Below are positions 36,472 through 44,983 of a stretch of DNA of 64,000 bases, in pieces. Both the position numbers and the translations under genes were made by a program. Source of the DNA: Pseudomonadota bacterium (GTDB lineage Bacteria > Pseudomonadota > Alphaproteobacteria > Azospirillales > Azospirillaceae); the NCBI GenBank assembly GCA_023423695.1, contig JAFAFA010000042.1:1-64000 (forward strand), read 5' to 3'. Every line of letters begins with the position of its first letter. The first letter of the stretch is position 1. The notes under the pieces are model-generated. The model worked only from the letters and a program-made list of their open reading frames with translations. It had not been told where the DNA came from and ran no database searches.

Positions 36472-36866
36472 GGGCCGCCGCCGGCGGGGATCTCCCGCAT
36501 CCGGAAGACGACATGCCGCAGATCCTCGGCGAAATCCTCGCCCAGTTCGCGCATGGACTCGTCGTTTTCCTCCACGCACCAGGTCAGCGTCACCGGCCGG
36601 CCGGCCTTGGCCACGGTCTCCAGCATCTGGAAGATGTTCATCAATGCCTTGGCGCTGGAACTGTTGAAATACAACAATTCCATGTCGAAACGGATCGGGC
36701 CGCCATCGGGATGGTCCAGATAACCGCGCAGGGCGTCGAACACCGGGCCGAAGAAGCCGGCGACGTCGTCGGGATAGGATTCCCCGGTCATGCGTAAATG
36801 ACCGCCGGTGAAATCGAAGGAGACGCCCGGCGTGCGTCCGGTGGCAGGGATGGTCAGGCTGTCCAT
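36468..36866 (-). CDS. SiaC-like regulatory phosphoprotein (DUF1987)
   Basis: 132 residues. Features of the DUF1987 family: DFTGGHLRMTGESYPDDVAG, GPIRFDMELLYFNSSSAKAL (containing the Thr/Ser-rich stretch that in SiaC carries the phospho-residue), and VTLTWCVEENDESMRELGED. In Pseudomonas SiaC is phosphorylated by SiaB, dephosphorylated by SiaA, and in its unphosphorylated form activates SiaD. Here the downstream partner is a histidine kinase, with 4-nt gene overlap. The SiaB-like gene is 23 nt upstream. Confidence 0.88.
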   Translation of the reverse strand: MDSLTIPATGRTPGVSFDFTGGHLRMTGESYPDDVAGFFGPVFDALRGYLDHPDGGPIRFDMELLYFNSSSAKALMNIFQMLETVAKAGRPVTLTWCVEENDESMRELGEDFAEDLRHVVFRMREIPAGGGP

Positions 36867-36889
36867 GGCTCGTCGCTCGGTTCGGCCGC

Positions 36890-37441
36890 TCAGACGCGGA
36901 CCTTGAGGCAGAAGAAGCTGCGGTCCGCGTCCATTGCGCCGAAATCATAGTCGATGGGATCGCTGGCCCGCCGGGCGATCTCGATCAGCCCCAGGGTCGC
37001 GCCGCGACTGCCGTCGTCCGGCTCCTCCCGAAGCTGTTCACGGTAGTAGCTCTTGATCCCATTGCGGTCGAGGCTCTTCAGATGGTCCAGCCGCTGCTTC
37101 AGGCGCGGAACGTCGCCGTTGCGCACGGTGTTGCCGCAGACGATGAAGACCTTGCCGTCCTCCACCCCGATGGTCACCATTCCGGCGCTGAGTTCGACCG
37201 CGCGGCCGACGCTGCCCGACATCTTTTCCGCCGAATAGCGGATGATGTTCTGCATCTGCTCGACAAAAACGGAGAAGACCCGGCGGATGGTGGGACCGTC
37301 CGCCTCCTCCAAAGCCATCTTTTCCCGCAACGCCTCGCCCAGGGAATAAAGTATCCCTTCCGACAAGTATCCGCTGAAGGAAAATAGAATACCTTTGTCA
37401 TCCAGATCGCGTTTTATCGCCGCATACTGCTGTGCAAGCAT
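36890..37441 (-). CDS. SiaB-like serine/threonine kinase (DUF6272)
   Basis: About 183 residues with the SiaB family pattern: GILFSFSGYLSEGILYSLGE, FSVFVEQMQNIIRYSAEK (the N-box-like helix of an anti-sigma-type GHKL kinase), TIGVEDGKVFIVCGNTV and GATLGLIEIARRA, ending DFGAMDADRSFFCLKVRV. It should phosphorylate the SiaC-like protein. The start is uncertain: 37441 fits the family length, while 37534 would add 31 residues and lie 9 nt after the preceding kinase. Neither has a good ribosome site. Confidence 0.85.
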   Translation of the reverse strand: MLAQQYAAIKRDLDDKGILFSFSGYLSEGILYSLGEALREKMALEEADGPTIRRVFSVFVEQMQNIIRYSAEKMSGSVGRAVELSAGMVTIGVEDGKVFIVCGNTVRNGDVPRLKQRLDHLKSLDRNGIKSYYREQLREEPDDGSRGATLGLIEIARRASDPIDYDFGAMDADRSFFCLKVRV

Positions 37442-37543
37442 GGGAGCCGCCGGGTTTTCCGTCAGTGCCGGACATGTGCCGACTATCTCATTCCCTAGGC
37501 CAAAGGGCCATAGTCTTTCGGACAGGCGCGACATTCGAACCCG

Positions 37544-39313
37544 TCAACCCGGCAACACGACCCGGAAGGTCGATCCTTTGCCAAGTTCGCTGTCAACCGC
37601 CACCGCACCGCCATGAAGCAGGACGATCTGCTGCACCGTGTGCAATCCGATGCCGGTCCCCGGAATGCCCGAGGCGCCGGAGCCGCGGAAGAAGCGGTCG
37701 AACAGGCGAGGTATCTCCGGATCCGGAATGCCCCGGCCATGATCGGTCACTTCGATCACCGCCATGGCGCCGTCCGTAGCGCCATACAACAGGATCGGGC
37801 CACCCGGTCCCGAATATTTGACCGCGTTGTTGACCAGATTGGTCAGAACCAGCCCGATCAGATGGGCGTCGATTTCCACACAACGCGGCAACCCATCCAA
37901 CTCCATCCGGAATTCACGGTCCGGATAGGCGACGCGGAAGGGACGGACGACGCTGCGGATCAGATCGGGGAGATCGACCTCCGCGCGTTCGAGCAACAGC
38001 GCGTTGCTCTGCAGCCGTTCGTCGGTCAGATGGGCGTCGATCAGGCCGGTCAAGCGCTGGACGCTGCCACGGATCACCGCCAGCCTTTCCAGCATCTCCG
38101 GCTCCACCTGCTCCGCCTTCATGGCAAGCAGCTGGGCTGCGCTGTCGATGATGGCGAGCGGGGTGCGGAACTCGTGGCTGACCATGCCCAGGAACTGGCG
38201 CTGGCGGTCGCGCGCCAGCAATTCGCACTCCAGCGCGCGCTCCACCCGTTCCTTGGCCAGGATCAGCGCCTTCTGGTTGGCGGCCAGTTCGTTGGTGCGC
38301 TCCTCCACGCGCCGCTCGAGCGAGCGGTTCAGCGCCACCAGCTCCTCATACAGGCAGACATTGTCGAAGCCGATCGCGACACGGTTGCAGAACAGCTCCA
38401 ACAGCCGGTGCTCGTCGGGGGTGTAGGGATCCGCCCGCTCCAGCCAGAAGACGGTCACGCCATGCTCGCGCGTGCGGAAAACCAGGACACAGCGGTCGTC
38501 CCGGTACAGGTTGCACTGGCTCCTCAGCGCATCCTCTACCTCCGCCGCCGCGTCGGCCGGAAGGACGTCGGAAACGGGCATGCCGATGCTGCGGGCGAAC
38601 TCCCCAAGTCCGGCCACCAGGGCGACCGACCGGTTGCCGTCACCGCGCTCCATCGGTCGGCAGGCAAGCACGGAGGGGGTGCCGCCCGGATCGACGAGGC
38701 GGGCAATCTGCTCCACCAGTTGCTCGACGAAAGCGCGCATCGACCGCATTTCGAACAGGGAAGCCGATGCACTGAGGATCCGCTCCAGCCCCTGCCTGTT
38801 GCGTTCGATCGTCACGATGTCGCGCCACGCCCGCAATGCGCTGACCAGCGTGGTGAACAGGCGCTGCGCCGTCAGCTCGCTCTTGGCCTTGTAGTCGTTG
38901 ATGTCGTAGCCGACGATGACGTCGCGCTCCGGCGCCTGCCCAGGCTGGCCGGTGCGCAGGATGATGCGCATGCGCCGGTTTCCCAACTCCTCCCGGATGT
39001 GGCGGACCAGTCTGAGACCGGCATCCTCCGTCTCCATCACCACGTCCAGCAGGGCGACGGGAAGGTCCGGCCGCAGCGCCAGCACCGTCTTGGCCTCTTC
39101 CGCCGACAATGCGCTGACCACCTCGAAGGGACGGCCGTCGAAGTCGAAATCGCGCAGGAGCACCGCGGTCATGGCATGAACCTGCGGATCGTCGTCCACC
39201 ACCAGGACAGGCCAGGGCACACCGGACGGCCGTTGGGGACGCACCGCCGTGACGGTCCCGTCCTCCGGACCGAACAGCAGTTCGTCGTCCAGTCCCCCAT
39301 CCGTACCCGTCAT
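37544..39313 (-). CDS. Receiver-DUF3369-histidine kinase fusion
   Basis: 589 residues. N-terminal receiver (VLVVDDDPQVHAMTAVLL; Asp in PVALLDVVMET; DINDYKAKSEL), then a DUF3369 sensor-like domain (residues about 175-330), a coiled coil (LVALNRSLERRVEERTNELA), an H-box (FLGMVSHEFRTPLAIIDSA) and an HATPase (NLVNNAVKYS; DHGRGIPDPEI; GTGIGLHTVQQIV). This receiver-first order suggests that its activity is set by another kinase. GGGGAGG precedes the ATG. It heads the minus-strand run into siaB, siaC and the soluble kinase. Confidence 0.9.
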   Translation of the reverse strand: MTGTDGGLDDELLFGPEDGTVTAVRPQRPSGVPWPVLVVDDDPQVHAMTAVLLRDFDFDGRPFEVVSALSAEEAKTVLALRPDLPVALLDVVMETEDAGLRLVRHIREELGNRRMRIILRTGQPGQAPERDVIVGYDINDYKAKSELTAQRLFTTLVSALRAWRDIVTIERNRQGLERILSASASLFEMRSMRAFVEQLVEQIARLVDPGGTPSVLACRPMERGDGNRSVALVAGLGEFARSIGMPVSDVLPADAAAEVEDALRSQCNLYRDDRCVLVFRTREHGVTVFWLERADPYTPDEHRLLELFCNRVAIGFDNVCLYEELVALNRSLERRVEERTNELAANQKALILAKERVERALECELLARDRQRQFLGMVSHEFRTPLAIIDSAAQLLAMKAEQVEPEMLERLAVIRGSVQRLTGLIDAHLTDERLQSNALLLERAEVDLPDLIRSVVRPFRVAYPDREFRMELDGLPRCVEIDAHLIGLVLTNLVNNAVKYSGPGGPILLYGATDGAMAVIEVTDHGRGIPDPEIPRLFDRFFRGSGASGIPGTGIGLHTVQQIVLLHGGAVAVDSELGKGSTFRVVLPG

Positions 39314-39468
39314 GCCCCGCCTCCCCGTAGCCTTTGCAGGTCGGCCCCGACCCTCCCGCCTGACCTGCCCGTACGACGTTCGGGTGCGATGGAAGCATTG
39401 TACGTCGCCGCTTCCAAGACAGATTCGGCTTCTTCGACTGCATTCGTTTCAATTTGTCGCATATGACG

Positions 39469-39498
39469 GAAGATTGTCGCCGGCCGTCGACAATCTTC
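39469..39498. repeat. 11-bp inverted repeat, candidate operator
   Basis: GAAGATTGTCG (39469-39479) and CGACAATCTTC (39488-39498) are perfect reverse complements with an 8-nt spacer. No T-run follows on either strand. Its site in the divergent gap suggests a dimeric regulator site. Confidence 0.7.
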
Positions 39499-39525
39499 GG
39501 GAAGAAGACGCCGCCCCAGTCGGAA

Positions 39526-39539
39526 GCGGAAGCTTCCGC
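39526..39539. repeat. 14-bp perfect palindrome
   Basis: GCGGAAGCTTCCGC reads the same on both strands, 27 nt to the right of the 11-bp inverted repeat. Possibly a second operator. Confidence 0.6.
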
Positions 39540-39759
39540 AAGAAAAGGTTCAGTGTATTTACGACCATGGAGCTTCCACTCGGCAACACCGAGCCTCTGC
39601 GATTCCCTTTCCATCGGGGCTTCGAATGGTTACCTTCCGCGCCCAAGCCGTTGAGCCCCATCCCGTGCTGCTCCCACTCCATAGCCCGACCATAGCGAGA
39701 TAATCATCCAATTCAAATCCCTGAATGGTTGTAAGATGACGGGAGCGGGAGGTTCCGCT

Positions 39760-41520
39760 ATGCTTGAGCGTAACCATCGCCCTCCATCAACGGAACGCCA
39801 CGTCCAGATGACCCCTGCCGGCTTCGAACAGGATGCACGCGCCGCCAGGACTCCGACGTCCACGAAAGGGCCGGATGGGGTTCGGATAGGACGCAAGGCC
39901 GCCTCGCCGGCGGTCCTGGCGCTGCTGGCTGTCGCCCTTGCCCTGACGGTCGCCATGCTGGCGATTGCCGCCCATCAGTACCGCAGCCAGGTCATGGCGG
40001 AGGCGGAGAGCCGCAGCACCGCAATAGCCCGCGTGCTGGAAGAACATGCGGCAAAGACACTCGGCATCCATGCCATGACGCTGTCGCACATGGAATGGAT
40101 GGTCGACGATCTGGGGTGGGACCGGATCGATGGATCGCCCCTGCTGTACGAGCGGCTGAAGACGCTGGCTTCGCAGTCGCCGGAAATCCAGTCCTACTGG
40201 ATCACCGACGAGACGGGACGCATCCGCGCCAGCAGTTTCGAATGGCCGATGCGCGTGCTGAACGTAGCCGACCGCGAGTATTTCCGTGCCCATCTCGGAG
40301 CCGGCGACGCCATCCATATCGGCCCGCGGCTGAGCGGCAAAGTCCATTCGGAGCTCATCTTCACCCTCAGCCGCCGGATGGAACTGCCTGGCGGCCGTTT
40401 CCAGGGCGTGGCTCTGCTTTCCCTGCTGCCGGACTATTTCGCCGACTTCTACCGCTCGGTGCTGCATGACTCTCGCGACGTCATCCTGCTTCTGCGCGAA
40501 GATGGTCTGGCGATGGTCCGGGAGCCCTTGGGCAGCGCCACGAATGGCACCGACATCGGCCGGTACCCGGAACTGGTCACCACGCCCGACACGAACGGCA
40601 CCTTCCGCGCCGTGACATCCTTCGACGGGGTGGAGCGGGTGCTGGCCCGCCGCAAGGTGCCAGATCTCCCGGTCTATGTGGTCTATGGAACCGATGTCGC
40701 CTCCATCGAAGCGGCTTGGCACAACCGGGTGGAACCTTACGCTTTGTTCGCCGCCCCGTCGGTCGGACTGCTCGGTTTGCTCGGCGTCGTCGCACTGCGC
40801 CGGTCGCGGCAGGCAGCCGATGCGCAGGACGCGCTGAGCCGCGCCAACGAAGCGCTGGAGAGCCGGATCGCCGAACGCACGCGCCACCTGGATCAGGCAT
40901 TGTCGGACAAGGAGGTGCTGCTGCGCGACATCCATCACCGGGTGAAGAACAACCTGCAGGTCATCCTCAGCCTGCTGGAGTTGCAGTCCCAGCGCTCGCC
41001 GGAACTGGAGGCGCCGTTCAGCGAGGCGTTGAGCCGCATCAACACGATGGGACTGATCCACGAGCAGATCTACCGCTCGACCGGAGTGTCCTCGGTCAGG
41101 CTGGACGATTTCGTCGAGGCGCTGGCCGGCCATCTCAGCAACTTCCACAGGCGCCCGGGCCGGGAAATCGCCATCCGCCACCAGGTGGAACCGCTCTCCC
41201 TGGACCTGAACCGGGTGGTGCCCTTCGCCCTGATCCTGAACGAAGTGGTGTCTAACGCCTTCAAGCATGCCTTTGCGGACCGCTGTTCCGGCACCATCAC
41301 CATCACCGTCACGGCGGAAGACGGCATGCTGCACCTGACGGTGGCGGACGACGGCACCGGCACCCCCGAACCGACGCCGGCGGCCGAGCCGGGACGGCGC
41401 TCCATGGGGATGGATCTGATCCGCGCCTTTGCCCGCCAAATCCGCGGCGAGTACCGCTACACCCGCGCAGACGGCACGTGCTTCGACCTCGTCTTTCCGC
41501 AGGAAGACGAAGCGTCCTAG
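39760..41520 (+). CDS. Sensor histidine kinase, HisKA_2 type with extracytoplasmic sensor
   Basis: 586 residues. Helix 1 (VLALLAVALALTVAMLAIAA), a PDC/Cache-like periplasmic domain of about 250 residues, helix 2 (LFAAPSVGLLGLLGVVAL), a short coiled coil, then the HisKA_2 H-box LRDIHHRVKNNLQVILSLL and a compact HATPase (LILNEVVSNAFKHAF; GMDLIRAFARQI). HisKA_2/HWE-like kinases often feed PhyR or single-domain receivers (family knowledge). GGGAGG lies 8 nt before the ATG at 39760; 39736 is in frame but lacks this. Confidence 0.9.
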   Translation: MLERNHRPPSTERHVQMTPAGFEQDARAARTPTSTKGPDGVRIGRKAASPAVLALLAVALALTVAMLAIAAHQYRSQVMAEAESRSTAIARVLEEHAAKTLGIHAMTLSHMEWMVDDLGWDRIDGSPLLYERLKTLASQSPEIQSYWITDETGRIRASSFEWPMRVLNVADREYFRAHLGAGDAIHIGPRLSGKVHSELIFTLSRRMELPGGRFQGVALLSLLPDYFADFYRSVLHDSRDVILLLREDGLAMVREPLGSATNGTDIGRYPELVTTPDTNGTFRAVTSFDGVERVLARRKVPDLPVYVVYGTDVASIEAAWHNRVEPYALFAAPSVGLLGLLGVVALRRSRQAADAQDALSRANEALESRIAERTRHLDQALSDKEVLLRDIHHRVKNNLQVILSLLELQSQRSPELEAPFSEALSRINTMGLIHEQIYRSTGVSSVRLDDFVEALAGHLSNFHRRPGREIAIRHQVEPLSLDLNRVVPFALILNEVVSNAFKHAFADRCSGTITITVTAEDGMLHLTVADDGTGTPEPTPAAEPGRRSMGMDLIRAFARQIRGEYRYTRADGTCFDLVFPQEDEAS

Positions 41521-41527
41521 ACGCTTC

Positions 41528-41917
41528 TCAGCGCTTGCCGCGTTTGGCCGCTGCGGTCACCACGCCGTTGATCGGATCGTCGGACTTCGGCAGTTTTTCC
41601 GCAATCCCGAAGGCCAGTTCCCTCCGGCGCAGTTCCGCCAGGATTTCGTCGGGCGCGATGTCCAGGTCCGCCAGCAGGACGACGAGATTGTACAGGAGAT
41701 CGGCTCCCTCCATCACCAGCGCGTCGCGGTCGCCGCGCATAGCCTCGATCGCCACTTCGATCGCTTCCTCCCCCACCTTGCGCGCCATGCGGGCACGTCC
41801 CTGCGCCAGCAGCTTTGCCGTGCGTGAGGCTTCGGGAGCGGCGGAAGGCTCGCGCCGCAGAGTTTGCACTGCATCGTACAGGCTGCGGAGCGGATCGGGA
41901 CCGATGTACTGAACCAT
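41528..41917 (-). CDS. hisE: Phosphoribosyl-ATP pyrophosphatase (HisE-like)
   Basis: 129 residues of the MazG-like all-alpha pyrophosphohydrolase fold. Key motif ARMARKVGEEAIEVAIEAMR with the metal-binding glutamates, then LVMEGADLLYNLVVLLADL. HisE carries out the second step of histidine synthesis. It is not beside other his genes and is longer than many HisE proteins at its C-terminus (AFGIAEKLPKSDDPINGVV). The start at 41917 matches the usual family start, although the ribosome site is weak. Confidence 0.82.
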   Translation of the reverse strand: MVQYIGPDPLRSLYDAVQTLRREPSAAPEASRTAKLLAQGRARMARKVGEEAIEVAIEAMRGDRDALVMEGADLLYNLVVLLADLDIAPDEILAELRRRELAFGIAEKLPKSDDPINGVVTAAAKRGKR

Positions 41918-42179
41918 GGACTTGAAGTCGTTTTTTCTACCTGGACTGTCAAGACGTTGGTTCAACGTCCGAACATTTCAGCCGCGCTGTGGGAGCACCT
42001 CCGACGGGCTTATCGGCTGCGAAAGGTTTGCTACACTGATTAATTGGCACGCCGATGATATGGTCAAGAAAATCTCGGTGGAGCTGTAATTTTTGCAGCA
42101 GCCAGCAATGCAGAGTGAGCGTATTTGGCATTGGGTATACCAGTATATAGTCTCCTCATCAGCTTGATGGAGACCGATC

Positions 42180-42374
42180 ATGACCACCGCCACTTTCCAG
42201 CCCGGCACCGACAACCACGCTTCGACCGATGCCCTGCACGCCGTCGCCGAATTCCCGGTGGCCTGGTTCGAAGCCACCCCCGCCTATCTGGTCCTGCGCC
42301 CGGTCGCGGCCTTCCTGCGCGAATGGGTCGCCGCCACCCCGGCCGGCATCGTCCTCGGCCTGCTGAAGCACTGA
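42180..42374 (+). CDS. Mini-protein with two W-x-x-ATP repeats, copy 1
   Basis: 64 residues. The body is two copies of one motif: VAWFEATPAYLVLRPV and REWVAATPAGIVLGLL, roughly 20 residues apart, each a Trp, an Ala-Thr-Pro turn and a hydrophobic stretch. No signal peptide; weakly amphipathic. GGAGACCGATC precedes the ATG. The next gene is a paralogue with the same layout and ribosome-site context. The function is unknown and no family was recognised. AT-rich, promoter-like sequence (TATACCAGTATATAG) lies about 40 nt upstream. Confidence 0.7.
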   Translation: MTTATFQPGTDNHASTDALHAVAEFPVAWFEATPAYLVLRPVAAFLREWVAATPAGIVLGLLKH

Positions 42375-42415
42375 TCCCACCGCCGACCTCCCCGCTCTCT
42401 TCAACGGAGACCATC

Positions 42416-42613
42416 ATGAGCAGCCTCAGCCTTCATCGCGGTGATCACGACATCCATGGCGACAGCCTGTCGCTGCATCCGGTCCGCGATTTCATCGCCG
42501 ACTGGCTGGAAGCCACCCCGGCGGCCATCGTGATGCGTCCGGTCGGCACCTTCCTGACGGACTGGGTGCAGGCAACTCCCATGGCGATCCTGTTCCGCTC
42601 GCTGCAGCGCTGA
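42416..42613 (+). CDS. Mini-protein with two W-x-x-ATP repeats, copy 2
   Basis: 65 residues, paralogous to the preceding gene: IADWLEATPAAIVMRPV, then GTFLTDWVQATPMAILFRSL. The N-terminal 25 residues (SLHRGDHDIHGDSL) differ from copy 1. GGAGACCATC precedes the ATG, nearly identical to copy 1, which supports a tandem gene duplication. A terminator follows at 42650, so both genes probably form one short transcript. The function is unknown. Confidence 0.7.
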   Translation: MSSLSLHRGDHDIHGDSLSLHPVRDFIADWLEATPAAIVMRPVGTFLTDWVQATPMAILFRSLQR

Positions 42614-42649
42614 CGTCGGCGCAGCACATCGACCGGAACCGAAAGGCGA

Positions 42650-42696
42650 CCGCGGCACTGCCCGTTCATACGGGCGGCCGCGGCCTTTTCATTTTT
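42650..42696 (+). terminator. Intrinsic terminator after the mini-protein pair
   Basis: CCGCGGC (42650-42656) pairs with GCCGCGG (42677-42683), and inner GCCCG with CGGGC. CCTTTTCATTTTT follows. Confidence 0.8.
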
Positions 42697-42769
42697 GAGC
42701 CCGCTCATTCTCAGGCCTGTTCTCTTTTCAGCATCGGCTCGCGACTGGCCGAGCCCCGTCTTCGGCGCG

Positions 42770-43474
42770 TCACACGCCGCCGCGGACTTCCTCGACCAGC
42801 AGTTCCAGCTTCGGCAGATCGCGCACCACCAGTGCATCGGAGCGCCGTTCCAGAACACCGTCGCGGGTCAGATCGCTCAGCACGCGGGCGACGGTCTCAC
42901 GGGTCGTGCTGACGCGGGCGGCGATGTCGGAATGAACCGGAATGGGGGCGATGATCGCCGAGGCCCCCCGCCGCGTGCTCCGTTTGGCAAGGCGCAGAAG
43001 CTCGGCATGGATGCGGTTGTTGGCGCCCAGCGTCGACAGTTCCATGATGCGGTCGGTGGCGCTGCGCAGCTTGTCGCACAGCCGCAGCATCATCGCCATC
43101 GCCAGTTCGGGATGGGCAGCCACCAGCTGCTGGAAGGGCCGGGCCGGCAGGAAGGCGATCAAGGCCCCCTCCCCCAGCGCCACGACCGAGGCGGACCGCG
43201 GCCGGCCGTCCAGCGCCGACATCTCCCCGACCAACTCCCCGCTTTCAATATCGCTGAAACTCACCTCGCGCCCGCCGGCGGAGTGGCTGACCACACGCAC
43301 GCGCCCCTCCACGATGAAGGCGACGTCACGGGTTTCCGCCCAATGGTCGATCAACTGCTCGTCCGGGGCGAAGCGGCGCCAGCGGCATTGCCGCGCCACG
43401 TCCGACCGCTGCTCCGCGGTCAGCGGGCGCAGCAGCTCAATGCGGTCCAGTCCGACATGCGGCGCTTCGGACAT
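42770..43474 (-). CDS. Crp/Fnr-family transcriptional regulator
   Basis: About 234 residues. Cyclic-nucleotide-type beta roll (VAFIVEGRVRVVSHSAGG; ESGELVGEMSALDGRPRSAS), dimer helix (AMMLRLCDKLRSATDRIMEL) and C-terminal HTH (SDIAARVSTTRETVARVLSDL, then LERRSDALVV). There is no FNR-type N-terminal Cys cluster, so direct oxygen sensing by iron-sulfur is unlikely. The ATG at 43474 is used; a GTG at 43507 is possible. The effector and targets are unknown. Confidence 0.88.
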   Translation of the reverse strand: MSEAPHVGLDRIELLRPLTAEQRSDVARQCRWRRFAPDEQLIDHWAETRDVAFIVEGRVRVVSHSAGGREVSFSDIESGELVGEMSALDGRPRSASVVALGEGALIAFLPARPFQQLVAAHPELAMAMMLRLCDKLRSATDRIMELSTLGANNRIHAELLRLAKRSTRRGASAIIAPIPVHSDIAARVSTTRETVARVLSDLTRDGVLERRSDALVVRDLPKLELLVEEVRGGV

Positions 43475-43695
43475 GGCGTCCGGGTTCGGCAACTCGGCTT
43501 TTGACACGGGACTGTTTCGGCCTCCGGCCCGGATTGCTTGTTGCGCGAAAGGATAGCGCGACCTGCACAAAGGTGGAAGGCGTTGTGACCAATGGCCGGT
43601 GTCAACCCTCCGTTAACGCTGAGCGGGCAGAAGGGACTCAGATCCCGCCGACAAGTCCCTCCTCCGCCCTCTCACCCGCTGCCGGAGCGTCGATC

Positions 43696-44097
43696 ATGCC
43701 CAGCCTGTTCCCCGTGCCCACCGCCCGCCGCGTCGACTCCCAGCGCCTGCTGTCGGTCGCCCTCATCCCCCTCGCCGCGTCCATTGCCATGGCGAGCACG
43801 GTCGCCGCCACCGGCTTTACCGCCAGCCCGCTGGGCGAATCGACCAGCACGCTCGGCTTCCTTCTGGACTTCACCACATTCTGCTATCTGGCCGTCGCCA
43901 TGGCCCACCTGTCGGGCGCGATCGCCGACCGCACCTGCGGCGGGATGGCCGCCGGCCTGTCGATGGACGAGTTCGACGCGCCAGAGCCGATCTCCGGCGA
44001 AGAGTTCTGGCAAGCCTTCCCCAACCATGTCGATGGCGCCGCCATTGCCGGGGCCGTCACCCTGCTGTGCGTGATCGCAGGATCGCTCGTCGGCTGA
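43696..44097 (+). CDS. Hypothetical membrane protein
   Basis: 133 residues with three probable helices (LLSVALIPLAASIAMASTVA; LGFLLDFTTFCYLAVAMA; AAIAGAVTLLCVIAGSLVG) and a cytoplasmic or periplasmic loop containing EFDAPEPISGEEFWQAFPNH. CCGGAGCG lies 8 nt before the ATG. No family was recognised. It precedes the DUF502 gene by about 80 nt. Confidence 0.65.
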   Translation: MPSLFPVPTARRVDSQRLLSVALIPLAASIAMASTVAATGFTASPLGESTSTLGFLLDFTTFCYLAVAMAHLSGAIADRTCGGMAAGLSMDEFDAPEPISGEEFWQAFPNHVDGAAIAGAVTLLCVIAGSLVG

Positions 44098-44179
44098 CCC
44101 GTTCGCTCCACACGGCAGTTGAGAGCGGCGCGCGCTTGCCCCACTATGGCGCGGGCAGACGACAGGCGGATGGGCAGGC

Positions 44180-44983
44180 GTGAGCGGAGATCAGAAGGAC
44201 CTGAAGGCACAGGAAAAAGCCCATCCGGCGGAGCCGGCGCGACACCGCCGCGAGGGCATCGGCTTCATGGGGCGCCTGCGCGCCTATTTCCTGGCCGGGA
44301 TCCTGGTCACCGCCCCGATCGCCATCACCGCCTATATCGCCTGGTGGTTCGTTTCGCTGATCGACGGCCATATCCGGCCCCTGATCCCCAGCGCCTACAA
44401 TCCCGACAACTACCTGCCCTTCTCGATTCCCGGCATCGGCGTGCTGGTGGTGATCGTCGTCGTCACGCTGATCGGCGCCTTCGCCGCCGGCTATGTCGGC
44501 CGGCTGGTCCTGGGCGTCGGCGAAGGGGTGGTCGGGCGCATGCCGGTCGTCCGCTCCGTCTATGGCGCAGTGAAGCAGATCTTTGAAACCGTTCTGGCCA
44601 AGAAATCCAACGCCTTCCGCGAAGTGGTGGTGATTCAGTATCCGCGCCCCGGCGTATGGTCGCTGGGCTTCATCACCGGCAATGCCCATCCGGAGGTACA
44701 GTTGCAGCTGGCCGGACAGGCCGAGGACATGGTCAACGTCTTCATCCCCTGCGCGCCGCCCACCGCCGGCTATCTGGCGATGGTGCCGCGGCGCGAGGTG
44801 ACCGCGCTGAACATGACGGTGGAAGACGGCCTGAAGCTGGTGATGTCCGGCGGCATCGTCGTTCCGCCTGACCGCCGCCCGACCCTGGTGGAGCCGCCGG
44901 CCGACCATGGCCAGGATCAGGACGACGACCGGGATCAGCCCGACCGCAAGGTCTTGGCCGCCGCGTCGCGTTCGAAGAGGTAG
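44180..44983 (+). CDS. DUF502 membrane protein
   Basis: 267 residues. DUF502 family pattern: two helices (YFLAGILVTAPIAITAYIAW; VLVVIVVVTLIGAFAAGYVG), then PVVRSVYGAVKQIFETVL, VIQYPRPGVWSLGFITG and FIPCAPPTAGYLAMVP. The tail is very acidic and polar (DHGQDQDDDRDQPDRK). The function of the family is unknown; homologues are inner-membrane proteins. The start is GTG at 44180. The last 49 nt overlap the 3' end of recG on the other strand. Confidence 0.88.
   Translation: MSGDQKDLKAQEKAHPAEPARHRREGIGFMGRLRAYFLAGILVTAPIAITAYIAWWFVSLIDGHIRPLIPSAYNPDNYLPFSIPGIGVLVVIVVVTLIGAFAAGYVGRLVLGVGEGVVGRMPVVRSVYGAVKQIFETVLAKKSNAFREVVVIQYPRPGVWSLGFITGNAHPEVQLQLAGQAEDMVNVFIPCAPPTAGYLAMVPRREVTALNMTVEDGLKLVMSGGIVVPPDRRPTLVEPPADHGQDQDDDRDQPDRKVLAAASRSKR

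Larger units (their letters stand above)
39314..39759. other. Divergent regulatory region between two kinases
   Basis: 446 nt without a convincing gene. It holds the promoters of the minus-strand signalling run and of the plus-strand HisKA_2 kinase. Two symmetric elements inside are listed separately. Confidence 0.6.

Noticed and set aside
37613..39466. Open frame of about 617 codons on the plus strand opposite the receiver-kinase
   Set aside because: No domain motif; the minus-strand receiver, H-box and HATPase account for the region.
39787..41439. Open frame of 550 codons opposite the HisKA_2 kinase
   Set aside because: Low-complexity antisense composition and no ribosome site or motif.
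42044..42060. TGGCAC as a sigma-54 promoter element before the mini-proteins
   Set aside because: The GC expected at the -12 position is missing.
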